Source: Rhypophila decipiens
Lineage: Eukaryota > Ascomycota > Sordariomycetes > Sordariales > Naviculisporaceae
Assembly: GCA_033297075.1 (NCBI GenBank)
Contig: MU858303.1
Coordinates: 1-42,847, forward strand
Length of the DNA stretch: 42,847 nucleotides
Reading direction: 5' to 3'
Shown in pieces: positions 22,075 through 34,226 of the stretch. Each line of letters begins with the position of its first letter. Positions within the stretch are counted from its first letter, which is position 1. The notes below the pieces were generated by a model that saw only the letters and a program-made list of their open reading frames with translations, was not told the DNA's origin and ran no database searches. Both the position numbers and the translations under genes were made by a program.

Positions 22075-22778
22075 TTTGATGGTTCTACGAAGGAATAGTT
22101 AGAAGCTGGTTCTGCACACGGCAAAAGGTTTCGGATCATCGCTGTCGTGAAAATCCCACGTGTTCGCGGCGAATTGCAAATTTTGAAGATGCGTGATGAG
22201 GGGTAGCTAGCTTCAGCTTGCGCGATGACCAGCTCTCCATTTACACGCGTGCGCGTCTCGCGGTGGGTTGCGCCTCGAGACGTCAAAACGCAATTGTCGA
22301 CGACGACAGCAGGCAAACACGATGCGAAGCTCAAAATGAGCAACCGAGGATCAAGATACGTACTGTGATGGTGAGAATTGAGGTGTTCGGGCAGAAGGTT
22401 GTTGTTCTGTTCAGAGCTTTGCACCACTTGTTAGCGATCGCGATAATTGATTTATACGATATTTTGCGGTTGGCGGTTGGCGTAGAGTTTGATGTGTGAG
22501 CTGCGCAGAGGGGAAGCTTTGCGTGGAGCACGAACAAGCCCAGTGCTGCTGGGCTTGCACCGACGTGAAGGCAAAAGAAGAATTGAGATGGCAAACGGGG
22601 ATCCAATGAAAAAAACCACTGCAATTCCACTGGGAACAAGAGCAAGAGAGAAATAACGATAATGAGGACTGCACAGTCAAGATGCAGCGAGTACTTGAGA
22701 AATGGCTGGCAATGGCAGAGAAAATAAAGTCACTTACAGCGTAGAGCGTTTTTGCGGGCGGCGATGTTGGTATTCAAA

Positions 22779-22860
22779 GTGTGAGTGAGAGAGAGAGTTG
22801 CGCGGTGCAGTCAGTTTGTATGGAGAAGGGGAGGGAGATTTGGGAGAGAGAGAGGGGAAG
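22779..22860. repeat. GA-rich tract upstream of Nhp6
   Basis: Several (GA)n runs (around 22783-22797 and 22844-22855) are joined by purine-rich sequence. Seen from the Nhp6 gene this is a CT-rich stretch about 0.7 kb upstream of the ATG. Such tracts are common in promoters of highly expressed fungal genes. Confidence 0.5.
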
Positions 22861-23124
22861 CACTCTGGCCGTATTTTACTATGGGCGGCTGATTGAAAGT
22901 GAAGGGGCGGGGGTCCAAGGGGGGCGCGGTCCTTCCTCACAACAAAAAAGGGTGCAGACAAGCGGGCTGATTTTTCTGAGGTGATTTGGCGGGAGGGGGC
23001 AAGGCACCCACTTCTTCCGGCACCCCAGCACGCACGCTCTTTGCAAGTTTGCTGCACAAGTCTGCGCTACGAGGTTTGAACCACAACCACACACCTCCCA
23101 CCTCCCAAACCGTCATACTTGGCC

Positions 23125-23185
23125 AAGGTACAAGGTACATGGAGTCCTTGTACAAAGAAAAAGCGCCGCGCTGTACTTTGTACCT
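23125..23185. repeat. Imperfect inverted repeat of ggtacaa/ttgtacc words
   Basis: The arm aggtacaaggtac (ending about 23138) and the arm gtactttgtacct (23173-23185) match at 12 of 13 positions when one is reversed and complemented. The loop holds a further ttgtacaa palindrome. It could be a small MITE-like remnant or a regulatory hairpin. Confidence 0.45.
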
Positions 23186-24831
23186 CCTAACAATACTTGG
23201 CGTCTTCTCCAGCTCTTGTTAGCTGGATGCGGTTCAAATTCGTCTCTCGCGACAATATTCCATCCATAATGTCGAGCAGCTTTCTGTCATGTCATGGCCT
23301 CGTCCGAAAACAGAGAGTAGCGTACGGAAGGTACCGGAAGCAGACAACGCAGGGCGTGCGAAGCTTCTCGAAACTGTCTCTCTTGTTCCTGCCCCCAAAA
23401 CAAACCCCATCACCATCTCTGCCGTCACCACCAGGGACCACCAAGTGATGGATGGGCTGGGCGGGAGTGAATGAAGTTTTTTCTTGGGGATGTGCTCTTC
23501 TGACCGCTTCCACGCATTCAGCTATACGGGGGATGGAAGGACCAATTCAGTCCCAGCAGCAGGCAGGTATACTCACTCTCCCAATGACCGTGTCGCCAGT
23601 GTCACACACTTTGCTGCTCCCCATTCCCTCGTTCTGAGACATTGTCCATACCTTTCTGAAAAGCTGATTCTTTGGTGTTATGGAACGGCTGAACACTGAA
23701 GGCTGTTTCACCGGATGCACGCGTATTCCCTCCTCCATACCAGTGTTGCAAAGTGAGCTTGACTGGGAATTCAAGGTATGGCTGGCTAGACTGGTAATCC
23801 TTCGGGGCTGGCCAGATTTATATGTTTATGGCCCATACCTACTTACACGACTCTGGGGAGATCACCTCGCATCAAATGCGGACGTTGATAGTGCACGCAT
23901 TCGACCTCTGCGGAAAGCTGACAGTGAGAGACCTCAGACCTGAGACGGTACTTGGCGATGCAGGAGAAGCACGGTATCCGGCCTAAGCTTAATGTACCCC
24001 ATACAACGCGCGACCCTTAGCGCCGTGCCATGGCACGCTCATACCACCCTCCTTATCAACTTGGCTCCTCAAATCACACCTTTCTGGCATTTTGCCACAA
24101 AAAGACTGGCGGTCGGGGGATTTCCCCAGCCAGTCGAGTCCTGTCTACCGTCCTATTTCCTAATCCTTTGGACATCATTGCCCAAAGACAAAGCCAGCCT
24201 CGACACCTCCCGCCATACGGAAAGTCAGGGATAAAGCAGATGGATTATACCACTCCTGAGGTGTGCATCGATCGTATACATTTCTTTGCCCTTCAACTGG
24301 GCGAGCCTTTGTTTCGTTATAGATACGTACATGATTCGGAGGACTTGTCTCGCGAAGCTAAAAAAGAAGTCCATTGGGCGTTGCTGAACTTGGTTGCTGT
24401 GATGATTTCATCCCCGCACGGACAACACCGCTTTCCGCCCCTGATTTAACAAAGGCGCGTTACGCGTACGGATATTCGCAGATGGGCGCCAGATGTTGGC
24501 AACCGCCAACCTCACCCTCCCAGTTCTCCGCGAGACTTGTTACATGATCTCATATCCGTACATCGAGGTAAGCTGCAGGTTGAGACGTACGTGCCTGGCT
24601 AGCAGTTCTGTATCTAGTTGGCGTTGAGGCATTCACCACGAATAGTATTCCAAGATGCGTGCCCACGGCCGGGAATATCAGATATTTAGCCATGTCGACA
24701 GTGTTTGTTGTTCAGCCCATGAAGTTTGAGTTTAATGATTCAGCTTTTGCGTCATGACCGAATTTAATCGTCCATCCACTCCAATATCTATCGAATTGTC
24801 GCTCCATCAACCCAGATCAACGTTACCGTGT

Positions 24832-25618
24832 CTAGTCTGGGGGATCCAGGACCATGTCTCGTAGACGGCTGTCGCGAGCCCAGTCGACGCCGCTCCCAGC
24901 AACAACCGCACTCGTGACGCCCTTGATCGCTTTCCATCGCTGCCGGCTAGCGACAAGGTCAACCTCTGCCTCGTTCATCTTATTTTTGAGTTGCATGTCC
25001 TCAATGTCGTCCACGCTGTGGCGAGCTTGGTTCTCTGCCGCGAGCTCAAGGAGGCTGGACGCCAGCGACGCGTTTTCCCAAGTAATGGCTTGCACCTCGA
25101 CTTCGAGCTTGGCCAGTTGATCTGCCATCTCGTTCGAGTCGGACGACTGCTTGGCAGCTCTGGTGGCCGTCACGTCACGTTGCTCAACACGCGGGGTCAG
25201 GGCTCTATGCTTCTAGTCAGAAATTCTCGCCATCAATTGGGTCCTTTACGGACTTGGAGAGGTGGAGGTCTGTACCTCTCGACTGGCGAGGCTTGTGTAC
25301 CAATATGAACGGCCTCCAGGAGTGGTTGCACCATCATGACGCCCTCGAGGACGCTGTCTCGCAGAGACAGTTGCGCCTTTGCCTCCAAAAGCTCGTCACG
25401 ACTGCCATTGCTGCCATCAGTGCTCGACGAGACTTTTTCATTGGGCGAGTGTTAGTAAAATGCCAAACCGCGGACATGGAAGTTTACATACTATTCTGCT
25501 GGGCCCGCAGGAGGGCGAGGTCAAGTCGAAGCTGCTGAAGACTGTCGTAGAGCTGCAAGACCCGCGCCTCGGTTTCCGGAAGATGGAGCGTTTCGGGTTT
25601 CGACTGGCCGGACGCCAT
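24832..25618 (-). CDS. Kinetochore protein CENP-H (Mcm16/Fta3 type)
   Basis: Subunit of the inner kinetochore CCAN (CENP-H/I/K group), which sits on centromeric chromatin. Exons on the minus strand are 25618-25492, 25432-25276 and 25204-24832, giving 218 aa, the size of fungal CENP-H. Most of the chain is helical and coiled-coil in character: RVLQLYDSLQQLRLDLALLR near the N-terminus and LAKLEVEVQAITWENASLAS in the middle. The C-terminal RQRWKAIKGVTSAV followed by GSGVDWARDSRLRDMVLD is the best family mark, as fungal CENP-H proteins end with a very similar G-V-D-W-A-x-D block. The second donor (gtacag at 25275) was chosen because the earlier gtacac site does not keep the frame. It is divergent from ATG11. 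Confidence 0.78.
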
Positions 25619-26961
25619 TTTGCCGCTTTCTTCGGGCGCCGACTAGGGAGAGGTGCCAGGGAACGGAAGCTGTGGACTGCCGCGTAGACCGGGCGTTGAC
25701 GTGGGAGGTGAGCTGTGCGTGTGTGGGCTCAAGAGTCTCCAGCCGATTACCTATTGACAGGAGAGACTTGGCAGGGATTGTGAGTTTGTATACCATACAA
25801 GCCCAGGCTCTCTCAAGGCCACGCCAGTATCCAAAAAAAACTGTGCACTTTTTGAGAGCATAGACATTGGATGCGTGTGGTATCAGGTGGGACATTATCA
25901 CAGCTTCGGTTATTTCTGTGTTTGTCGGTGAGCGCGTGACGGGTTTCTATATCGCTCTGATGATGTGGTACGGGTTAGGACTGCTTGCAACGGCGGACCA
26001 CACGACCGCGCCGCCATCGTCCAAAGACCGTTATCCGTAGTCACTGGGAACATGGACATTCAGACTGGTCCGTCTGGTCTAGAATCTATAACAAATTCTC
26101 ATGAAAGGCACGTGCAAGTGAAAGACTTCTTTGCAGTTTCTTGGCTTATTGCCTTTGGACGATCCCTCATCACGTAATGGCAGTGAGTGAGTGCAGCAGC
26201 CCGCGGGCTATATCAAGCCGCCAAGGGACACTTGAATGCTTAATTCTCGACGATGGAAACCTCTTTACCCTGTCTCGGCTTTGTCGACACGGCAGACGCA
26301 AACCTCCGTTGCCTCCCCGGACATCGGAGCCGCAGTTGGGTTGGGCTGCCCCCGGCATCCTACCGAACCCGTATCTAGGGCTGTTAGGTGCTTGCGGTGG
26401 GGTATCGATAGCGGAGATCCACGTGCGACGCGCTGATGCATGGTAAGGTCACCAGGCAGCCCATACAACACTTACGACGGGGGATACAATTGTTGACCAA
26501 CCTGCGATGAACAGTAACAATATCCGTGCCCCCGTCACGTCGAATTGCTTACAAGAGGTCGACCCTTGAGTCCATCTTTGCTACAAATATTGCAAGGGCT
26601 TTTTTCTAGTAGCTTTCCGGCATCATTCATTCACCTTCTGCATCGGCATCTCCATTAAGATTTGGAGATCTCTCAAGAGTTGCTGCCGCCAATCAACCTT
26701 TGGGTCATTATCTCATCCTTGCTGAACTTAAATCCGTAAAGTCAAAGACTGCCCACGCGTCCCACCTTAGTATGCCTACGCCCAACGTCCAAGCAGATAC
26801 ACAACAGCCCTAGGAAGTCTGTCCACCTGCCAGAAACCCATCGCTATCCCTCGACAATACAAATATCTTGCCCAACCTCCGTCTACGCAAAAGCCGAACC
26901 CCCGCTAGCTCCTTTTACCTGAGTCGAATGTCGGGATTACAGTCCACGATCTGAGGGATGC
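25619..26961. other. Divergent promoter region, CENP-H / ATG11
   Basis: 1.34 kb between two divergent start codons. No gene, repeat or RNA is seen. The ATG11 side is C-rich and CT-rich, as in fungal 5' UTRs. Confidence 0.5.
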
Positions 26962-29900
26962 ATGGAAATGGCAATCCAGGTGTTGTTTGCCCACTCGGGC
27001 CAGCGCCTACAAATCGACAACGTCGCTCAGTTCTCTTCGTACGCTGCACCCCTCATTCTAATCTCCCTTCTCCGGGAGGCTAACTGTCCCTCAGACTAGA
27101 AGACTTCAAAGCCAGCATAGCTCGCCAGAGCGGGATACCGGCCCAATGCATCATCGCCTTGGCCCAGCTTGGGCGCGCGGTCAAGTTGCAAACCCTTCAG
27201 ACTGAGGTTCGTGGGCCCCCTGAGTCGATGTGGCTGGGCGCCTCCTAATGTTACCGCGTACAGAAAGAAATATTCGTCTACGACAGTCGTTATACGCAGA
27301 CATCTCCCAACGGGACCTCGTCGTTACCAAAGCCCGAGCTTCCTCTTCCCAAGCGGTACAGCATATCAAACCCACCGAATACGATCACCGATACGAGATC
27401 ATTGCAGTCGTGGCAAGAACTCTTCAGAGCGAGACGGACATGGGCGCTTAGGGTGGTCGAAGATTGTAGGCAGATGTCTACGGCGATACATGACAGATAT
27501 GACGAAACCCAAAACATGCTTCAGTGCCTCGAGGCTGCTGTCGCAAACTTGGACACCGTGACAGGAGTTCTCCAGCTAAAGTATGCCGAGCTTCAGAAAT
27601 GGGCGCCTGATACCCAGGCCGACTATAGCACTCTGACGACACGATGGGAACAGTATCTGTCATTGGCGCGGAGCATTCCCATCTCGCCCGCGATGGTGCG
27701 CTTAATGACAAACGGGGATGGCGGGAACAAGGGACGCCCTCAGCGCCAGTCGACACTGGAGGATCTTGTCGACCTTGAGATGGCACGGAAAGCCGGCCGA
27801 CTGGCCCCCGCAGCATTGCGCAAGTTTAATGGACGAATTGCGGATCTGGACAAGGTCGCCGGCCGCTTATTCGAGGACGCGGGCAACCTTTTCGACAATT
27901 TTGAAAAGACGGCGAATCGGTCAGATATGGTGCATCACGACGAGGCCACACAGCGGTTGCAAGCGATCGAAGCATTGGCCAACAAGGTGGACAAGGACTG
28001 CCAAGCTATCCTTGACTACTCTAACTCGGGGCGAGATGTTCTTGCGCAGGCATCCAAAGTCGCTTCCAATCACACCGAAGATGTCCTCCCAAGCATAAAG
28101 GCACACGCCCTGGAAATGGACGACATGCTTCATTATGCCACTCAATCAAGAAACAGCATAGCTACCGAATCGGTAGCTTTCATGCGGAAGATTACCGACA
28201 TCACATCGCTCAGCCACAGCGTCAGGTCCCAGGTGAATGCAGCCACCCAGGACGAACTGCAAACGTTCAACTACCTACGGCTCATCCAGCAAGTACCCTA
28301 CATGTATGCCTCCTTCGTTGCGGAAGCCATCAAGCGACGGGAGTGGCTTGACAAAGTCAAACAAGACTCGTCCACCCTTGCCAACGAGATGGCGCTGTTC
28401 AAGGATGAAGAGATCAAGAGGCGGAGAAAATGGTACAAGCTGGTCGGTGCTACATACGGGCCACCAGCCCTGGCGGCGGAAAACGAAGTCCCAGGGCTCG
28501 AAATCAACCTCCTCAGGGAGGAAGAGCAATGGCCTGCCATGACCCGGAACGACCTGGAGGAATTCTACAGTCTGCTACAGAACCATAATGCTGAGCCAGA
28601 GCTTCTGACAGACATTGGAAAAGTGATCACCGAACTGAGCCATCCAACAAGGCAACAGTCAAAACGCATGAAGGCATTCAAAAACGGCAGCATACACGAA
28701 GCCGCACTCGGGCGGAGTGGCCTACTAGTTCGCGGCGACGACGACCTTATTCGATCACTTCAGGATGACAACATAAGACTGCAGAACAAGCTCAAGACCT
28801 CGGATAGCCGCGTGCGGCGACTGGAAAATATGCTTCATCACCATTCAACAGTTCGGCCCGCCACAGGGGGTCTCTTCCAGATGCCGAGCCAGCAACTCTC
28901 GGAACGCAACGACTCGACCATATCGATCAAGTCGCCGAGAGCTTCAGAAGACCAGAGAAGACCATCAGAAGATAGCGAAGCTTTACTGAACCGAATCCAG
29001 CAACTAGAAGCCGAACTGAACACCGAAAGGGAGCGTTGCGCCATGTATGAAAAGGATCTGGATGCCAAGGTCACATTACACGACGATATGAGAGGTCAGA
29101 TAGACGAGGTCAACTCCACAAAGAAAGACTTGTTGCAGAACATGGAGGCTCAGAAGCGAGAGTTCGTAGAGGAGCGCAAGTCCCTTGAGGACGAGATTAA
29201 GCAGCTCCGGGCCCAGCTGGAAGTCACGGAAGATGAGATTGAGCATTTTGGAGAGTCTAGGGAGAATGAAAAGGCCTCTTATGACGAGAATGTCCGCTTC
29301 CTCACTCTCGAGGTTGAGCGTCTGACGAAAGAGAAACGGGACGAGGTGCTCAAAGCTGAAGGTCAACTCGAGGACCTGCGGAACGAAACACGTGTCCAGC
29401 GTGAGCTCATTGAAGCTCAAGAGCGATCGCTTCAATCCTCAAATGAGGAACGTGACGGACTGACGAAGAAGCTCGAGGCTTCGCGTACAAGAATAGACGA
29501 GCAACTTCAGGTCTTCCGCGACCTCTGGCAGCAAGTCGCACCAGATGATGGCATTTCCGAAGCCTCGCTGGATATTTCCGGGGCTCTTCCCGAGCGCATT
29601 GCTAACTTACTAGGGAGACTCAGGGGCTCGGAGCAGGAGATCAGTACATTGCGCCGGGATCTAGCATCAACGCAGGGCAGCCTCCAACAGCTCTCGTCAG
29701 AAGTCTCTGGCCTTGAAGCGAACATTACGAGCAAGGAGGCATCAGTAGCAGAGCTTAATGATGCACTTGTTGCCGAAAAGGCCACAACCACAGCCCTTGA
29801 GGCCGAGCTGGCTGACGCACGGGAGCAGTTGTCGCAGTTGCGTCTGAAGATGGCAGCTGGGGAGACGGGGTCCGAGTCTTTGCGAAAGAGACTGAAGGGG

Positions 29901-31280
29901 GAAGAAGAAAAGCTGACGTCGCTCACCAAGGAACTCGCCGCTCGCCAGTCTCAGATCGGCAGCCTGGAAGAGGAGGCACGCAACGCCAGGGAAAGGCTTC
30001 AACAATCGCATTCCAGGTTAGCCGAGTTGACTCGGCGTCAAGACGTTCGCACAGAACGGGCGAAAGACCTGACCCACCGCCTCTATTCGCAAAACGACCG
30101 CCTCACTCGGCTGCTCGAGCGGCTGGCCTTCTCGGTCACCCGCCAGGGCGACAGCATGGTGATCCAAAAGATTCCGCGATCCGAGCGCGTGTCACAGAGC
30201 ACGAATGAGTTGGATCCCAACTCGCTCCTCCGTCGTTCTAGCCAGCTTAATGGTCGTGTTGCCGCCGAGAGTGCGGACCTGCAGCTCTTGGACTGGATGG
30301 ACAGTGAGAACGCCCAGGCCGAGTCGGAGAAGTACAGTGCCTATATATCCTCGCTCGGCTCTTTCGACATGGATGCCTTTGCCGAGGCCGTCTTGAAGCG
30401 TGTCAAGGATGCCGAACACATAGCGCGGAAGCTGCAACGGGATTCGCGGTCATATCGCGACAGGTGCCATGCGCTGCAGAAGGATGCGCACGACAAGATC
30501 GCTTTCAAAAACTTCAAAGAGGGCGATCTCGCCTTGTTTCTGCCCACCCGCAACCAGGCTACGGGAGCCTGGGCAGCCTTCAACATTGGCTGCCCGCATT
30601 ACTTTCTGCGTGAACAGGAGACGCATCGGCTGGCCACCCGCGACTGGCTTGTTGCTCGCATCTCGCGTGTCCAGGAACGCGTCGTCGACTTTTCCAAATC
30701 TCTGCGACAGGACGCCGGTTCGTCGTCTAGGAAGGATGGTACCGAGACCGAGTCGCTGAATGAGGATGAAAATGATAACCCCTTCGACCTCTCTGACGGC
30801 CTGCGATGGTATCTGATTGACGCGGTTGAATACAAGACCGGTGCACCTTCGACGCCCGGACTGGCCAAGAGCACTGTGGCGGCTAACAATGTTGAAGCGA
30901 TGGGTGATATGCATACCCAGTCCAACTCGAAAAGCGGAGGCATCATGAGCCGGAGCGGTGGAGCTGGGGGTATCGAGGGTGTGTCCAAGACACTATCCAA
31001 GAGCCTCGAGAGTCGACGTTCCAGCACGAGTTCGAGGAGAGCGCTCCCGTTCGCGATTGGCGCAGCCAGGGCACGAGACAGCGCAAGTGAAACAAACTCG
31101 CTCCGAGCAGCGGCCGGAGACACGCCGGCAGCCACCAGTCCAGCCCAGCAGCATGCAACATTACATGCCCCGCCCGCGACAGGACCGAGACAGGCAGGCG
31201 ACGAAGACTCCAGGAAACAACAGCTGCCGCCAGGAAGCTCAGAGGTTCGCAGCGAGATAGACGGCCTAATCGGGCCATAG
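26962..31280 (+). CDS. ATG11: Autophagy scaffold protein ATG11
   Basis: Scaffold of selective autophagy (pexophagy, mitophagy, Cvt-like pathways) that links cargo receptors to the Atg1 kinase at the phagophore site. Exons are 26962-27038, 27095-27206 and 27264-31280, giving 1401 aa, longer than yeast Atg11 but normal for filamentous fungi. The N-terminus (MAIQVLFAHSGQRLQIDN) is ubiquitin-like in pattern. It is followed by an Atg17-like helical region at about 140-520, with YKLVGATYGP. Long coiled coils run from about 540 to 960, with heptads rich in E, L, Q, R. The C-terminal ATG11 domain (about 1010-1190) contains the claw segment GDLALFLPTRN, WAAFNIGCPHYFL and DWLVARISRV. The tail is Ser-rich and low in complexity. 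ATG at 26962 or 26968 can both start it. Confidence 0.93.
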
Positions 31281-32014
31281 ATTTTCCGTTCGCACGGCTT
31301 TGCTGACCGGGTATTGCAGCCCCGCCCCCGAAATACTGTCGAGAGAGAGCAAAGTGCAGCATCTGCTGGCAGTCCTTCCAAGAGGAGCATCGTTTGGGAC
31401 CCTCTTTGGACCTTGGACGTCAATTACGAAGGTGGAGGGCAGGGAAGGCAATAATGAGGCAATACACGATTCAGCCACCTTTTCGGTTCCTTTTGGACCT
31501 TGGATATGACGATGTTCTTTCTGTCTGTTGGACGGGAGCGTTTTGGGTTGGTTGCAGTCAGTAAGAGTAAGAGAAAGTGTCCAACAAGAGTTTGGTCCGT
31601 CCTAGAGACCGCAGCTTGCCCTTATCAACGCACAAACCTAGATTTTGACAGAACAGATCATGTTCAGGATGTATAGCTATTTTTGTGGATTATTGAGCAT
31701 GATTCGACACATTGTACAGTAGAACTCGGTACTGGCAGTTGTCGACACTGCCAGTGCTGAGGGTAGCGAAAAGGCGGAGTTGGTGTTTTTTTTTTAAAAA
31801 AGGCAGGCGACCAAGAGGTTCTCCTTGGTCCTGTAACCGACACATGTAGACATTGTCCGTCACGGACATGCAGCCTTAATATACAGGATTAATACTAGTA
31901 CAGTTGTTCAAAACAAGGGGAGTCTGCCTTTGAACTGTCCCTTCAATCCAAAGTGCTTTGCCTCTAGAAATGAATACACTTGATCCACCCAACGGGCATA
32001 GCGCTGGCTTAGAA
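31281..32014. other. Intergenic region between convergent genes
   Basis: 3' ends of ATG11 and bL9m. A run of T followed by A (about 31785-31801) is the only distinct feature. No gene is seen. Confidence 0.5.
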
Positions 32015-33041
32015 TCAATGCTTTTGGAGCTCGCCCTCCTTTTCTGGCAGAATCTCGACCACTTTGAGGACAGGTTGTACGCCAGCATCTTCTGAGCCTC
32101 CAAGCATGATCTGCGCCCCGTAACGGCCAATTGCCTTTAGGGCGTTACCCTCCAACCCGATGATGCTAATATCTTCGGGCTGTAAAGTGACCATTCTGCC
32201 TTCGGCGTCCGTGACCAGATACTCCCTGATGCGGTTGGCGATATCGTTCGTGGATACTGAGCCATAAATGTCCAACGTGGTATCTTTAAATCTAGACGCC
32301 CTGGGCTTCTCCGCCTTCTCTGATGCTGGCTTCTCAATGACCTTGCGATAAAAGGTCAGGGTTGCGGGCGTGAGTGTAGATATCAGGGTGTGAGCAGTGG
32401 TGATCTGATTAGATATTGGAACAAATGATTAGCATGTGCTGAACCCTTTAACTGTTGACAGCGGTGCAATGAGACCAAGGAAAATGGACAAGTATTCTGG
32501 CAGTTGTTGAAATATGGGCATCTTACGGGCATCTTCGGTGTCTTGTCACCTTCTTGTTGTTTTTCAACAACTTCAAAGACAAAATCATCCTCGTCGGCCT
32601 GGCCCAACGCAGCAAACGCGCGATCGCGATCGCCGACGTCCTCTTCCGTGAGACCCAGCTCCTGGAAGCGCTGGCGCGTCATGTATTCTGCCTTGTTGGC
32701 CGGGTACCATTGGTTGCGCATACGGCCGCGCTCGGTGCGAAAGACGGCATCTAAACGGGCAGAAAGAGGCGCCGGTGTTAGCTGCGAATGCCAATTGGGA
32801 TGGTCTCTTCTTTCCACCAGCGGCTGGCCCGGGCAGGGACCTTACTTTTGCGACCAAAGCCGGGAATATCCTCCAGCAGACGGACAACGACACCTCTATC
32901 CTGGGGCCGCATGTGGTTCGACTTGGCGCGTGTCTGCATCAACACAACGCCCGTGGGAGGCTGAATCGGAGAGACAGAGGGTTGTGCAAGCCTCCGGAGG
33001 CATGCCAGGCATGCCGGCAGCCTGTTCCCAAGTCGCGACAT
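32015..33041 (-). CDS. Mitochondrial large-subunit ribosomal protein bL9m
   Basis: Component of the mitochondrial large ribosomal subunit, the counterpart of bacterial L9 and yeast Mrpl50. Exons on the minus strand are 33041-32846, 32750-32527 and 32404-32015, giving 269 aa. The N-terminus (MSRLGNRLPACLACLRRLAQ) is Arg-rich without acids, as expected for a mitochondrial presequence. The L9 signature follows: VVVRLLEDIPGFGRKNAV, then GRMRNQWYPANKAEYMTRQ. This corresponds to the bacterial pattern in which a short beta segment is followed by a Tyr/Pro/Ala-containing motif. The C-terminal half (DIYGSVSTNDIANRIRE and following) fits the second L9 domain. It is divergent from the membrane protein gene and convergent with ATG11. 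Confidence 0.87.
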
Positions 33042-34226
33042 CTCTGCGTTTGTCTTGGGAACGGAATATGGAGGTCGGTCGGGCGGAGGGGCGAGATAGT
33101 CGTTGCAGGAGCGAGTGGCTCTTCCGTGCCGGGCAGTTCAAGATGGTCCCCCAAAAATTTCCCAGAGCTTGGGCGCCGGTTGGTTGGAACCCCTGTAGCT
33201 CCGGGCGAGCTAAGCTAGGGTCCACATTTTTGGCATTTTCCGGACAGCGCTGACGGAGACGACGCCGTTGACGGAACATTGGGGCCGTGTCATAACTGTA
33301 CGTCATATTATACTCCGTACACTCAGCTTCTTTAATCCGTACAGACAGGGTAATATCCGAAATGCTATTTGATCCAAAGACATCCATGGATGAGATACTG
33401 GCTCATCCTCCGTCTCAACTTGACGCGGAACCCATACAATATACTACGTGGGAAGGAGGAGATCAGGTACCAATTTCGTTGGTCAACTCAGTACCTAGTG
33501 GTCCTACGGCAATGTACAGCTGGCAGTGACATATAAATTGGTTGTCACCATCGTTTTCTCGTCAAGCGCGGCTAGGTTGCTCCATTCTCATGTTGAAGCT
33601 GTGTCACTTTCCCGCCCTGCTTCTGTCCGGCCTGAATTCCAGCGGTGAGATATTACCTTACCTACTGTACCGTACACCGTGATACGTAGACGCGCCGATA
33701 AGGCAGCTCGATCCCACCCGTGGACCTTATTCTTCAGCTTCATTCTCCACTTTGTGCCGCTGAGTTGGCGTCTGCACATCGACTTGTCTCTTCTTGCCTC
33801 AATTAGGTACGCTATCCGTACAGGGCAGAGTTTCGGTACATTGTTTGTATCGTATCATACCCAACTGGGCATCTCCAGAGCTCCAGTTGTCATTCACATC
33901 ACCACCCGACCAACACATCGACGCGCCGCTACGTATTTCAACCCTCAAATGTCTGCCCGAGTTCGTCCTGTCGCAATCCTGTCACCACCGCGGCCCTCGG
34001 TCGACAGTCGCTTTCTGTAATGATTCTTAGCTTGCGAACTGAAGCCAACTGCGACCGCGCGTGCATCTCGATACAAAACTTTTCCCTCCCGCAATCTACG
34101 AACAGGAACGAATGCTCTCCCCCTGCGATTGACTTTGGACTTTCTTTTTTTGGCGCTACGGCTCTCTGTCTCGAATCTTTAGGTCCTTCAAAACACCCCC
34201 CAGGAAGCTACAATTAGATACTCAAA
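33042..34226. other. Divergent promoter region with recurring ccgtac words
   Basis: 1.18 kb between divergent genes. The word ccgtac or close variants recurs around 33315, 33340, 33670 and 33808. Such words may belong to short degenerate dispersed repeats. No gene is seen. Confidence 0.45.

Larger units (their letters stand above)
22075..24831. other. Long intergenic region between Nhp6 and CENP-H
   Basis: 2.76 kb. The part next to Nhp6 is its promoter and probable 5' UTR, with a GA-rich tract. An imperfect inverted repeat lies at 23125-23185. Beyond that, no gene, tRNA or transposon frame can be supported. Confidence 0.5.

Noticed and set aside
23060..23090. B-box-like ggttcaaac on the minus strand
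   Set aside because: The flanking bases do not form a T-stem and no A-box lies at the right distance.
24030..24449. Open frames of 80-139 codons on the plus strand
   Set aside because: Overlapping frames with no motif and no protein-like composition; no splice sites extend them.
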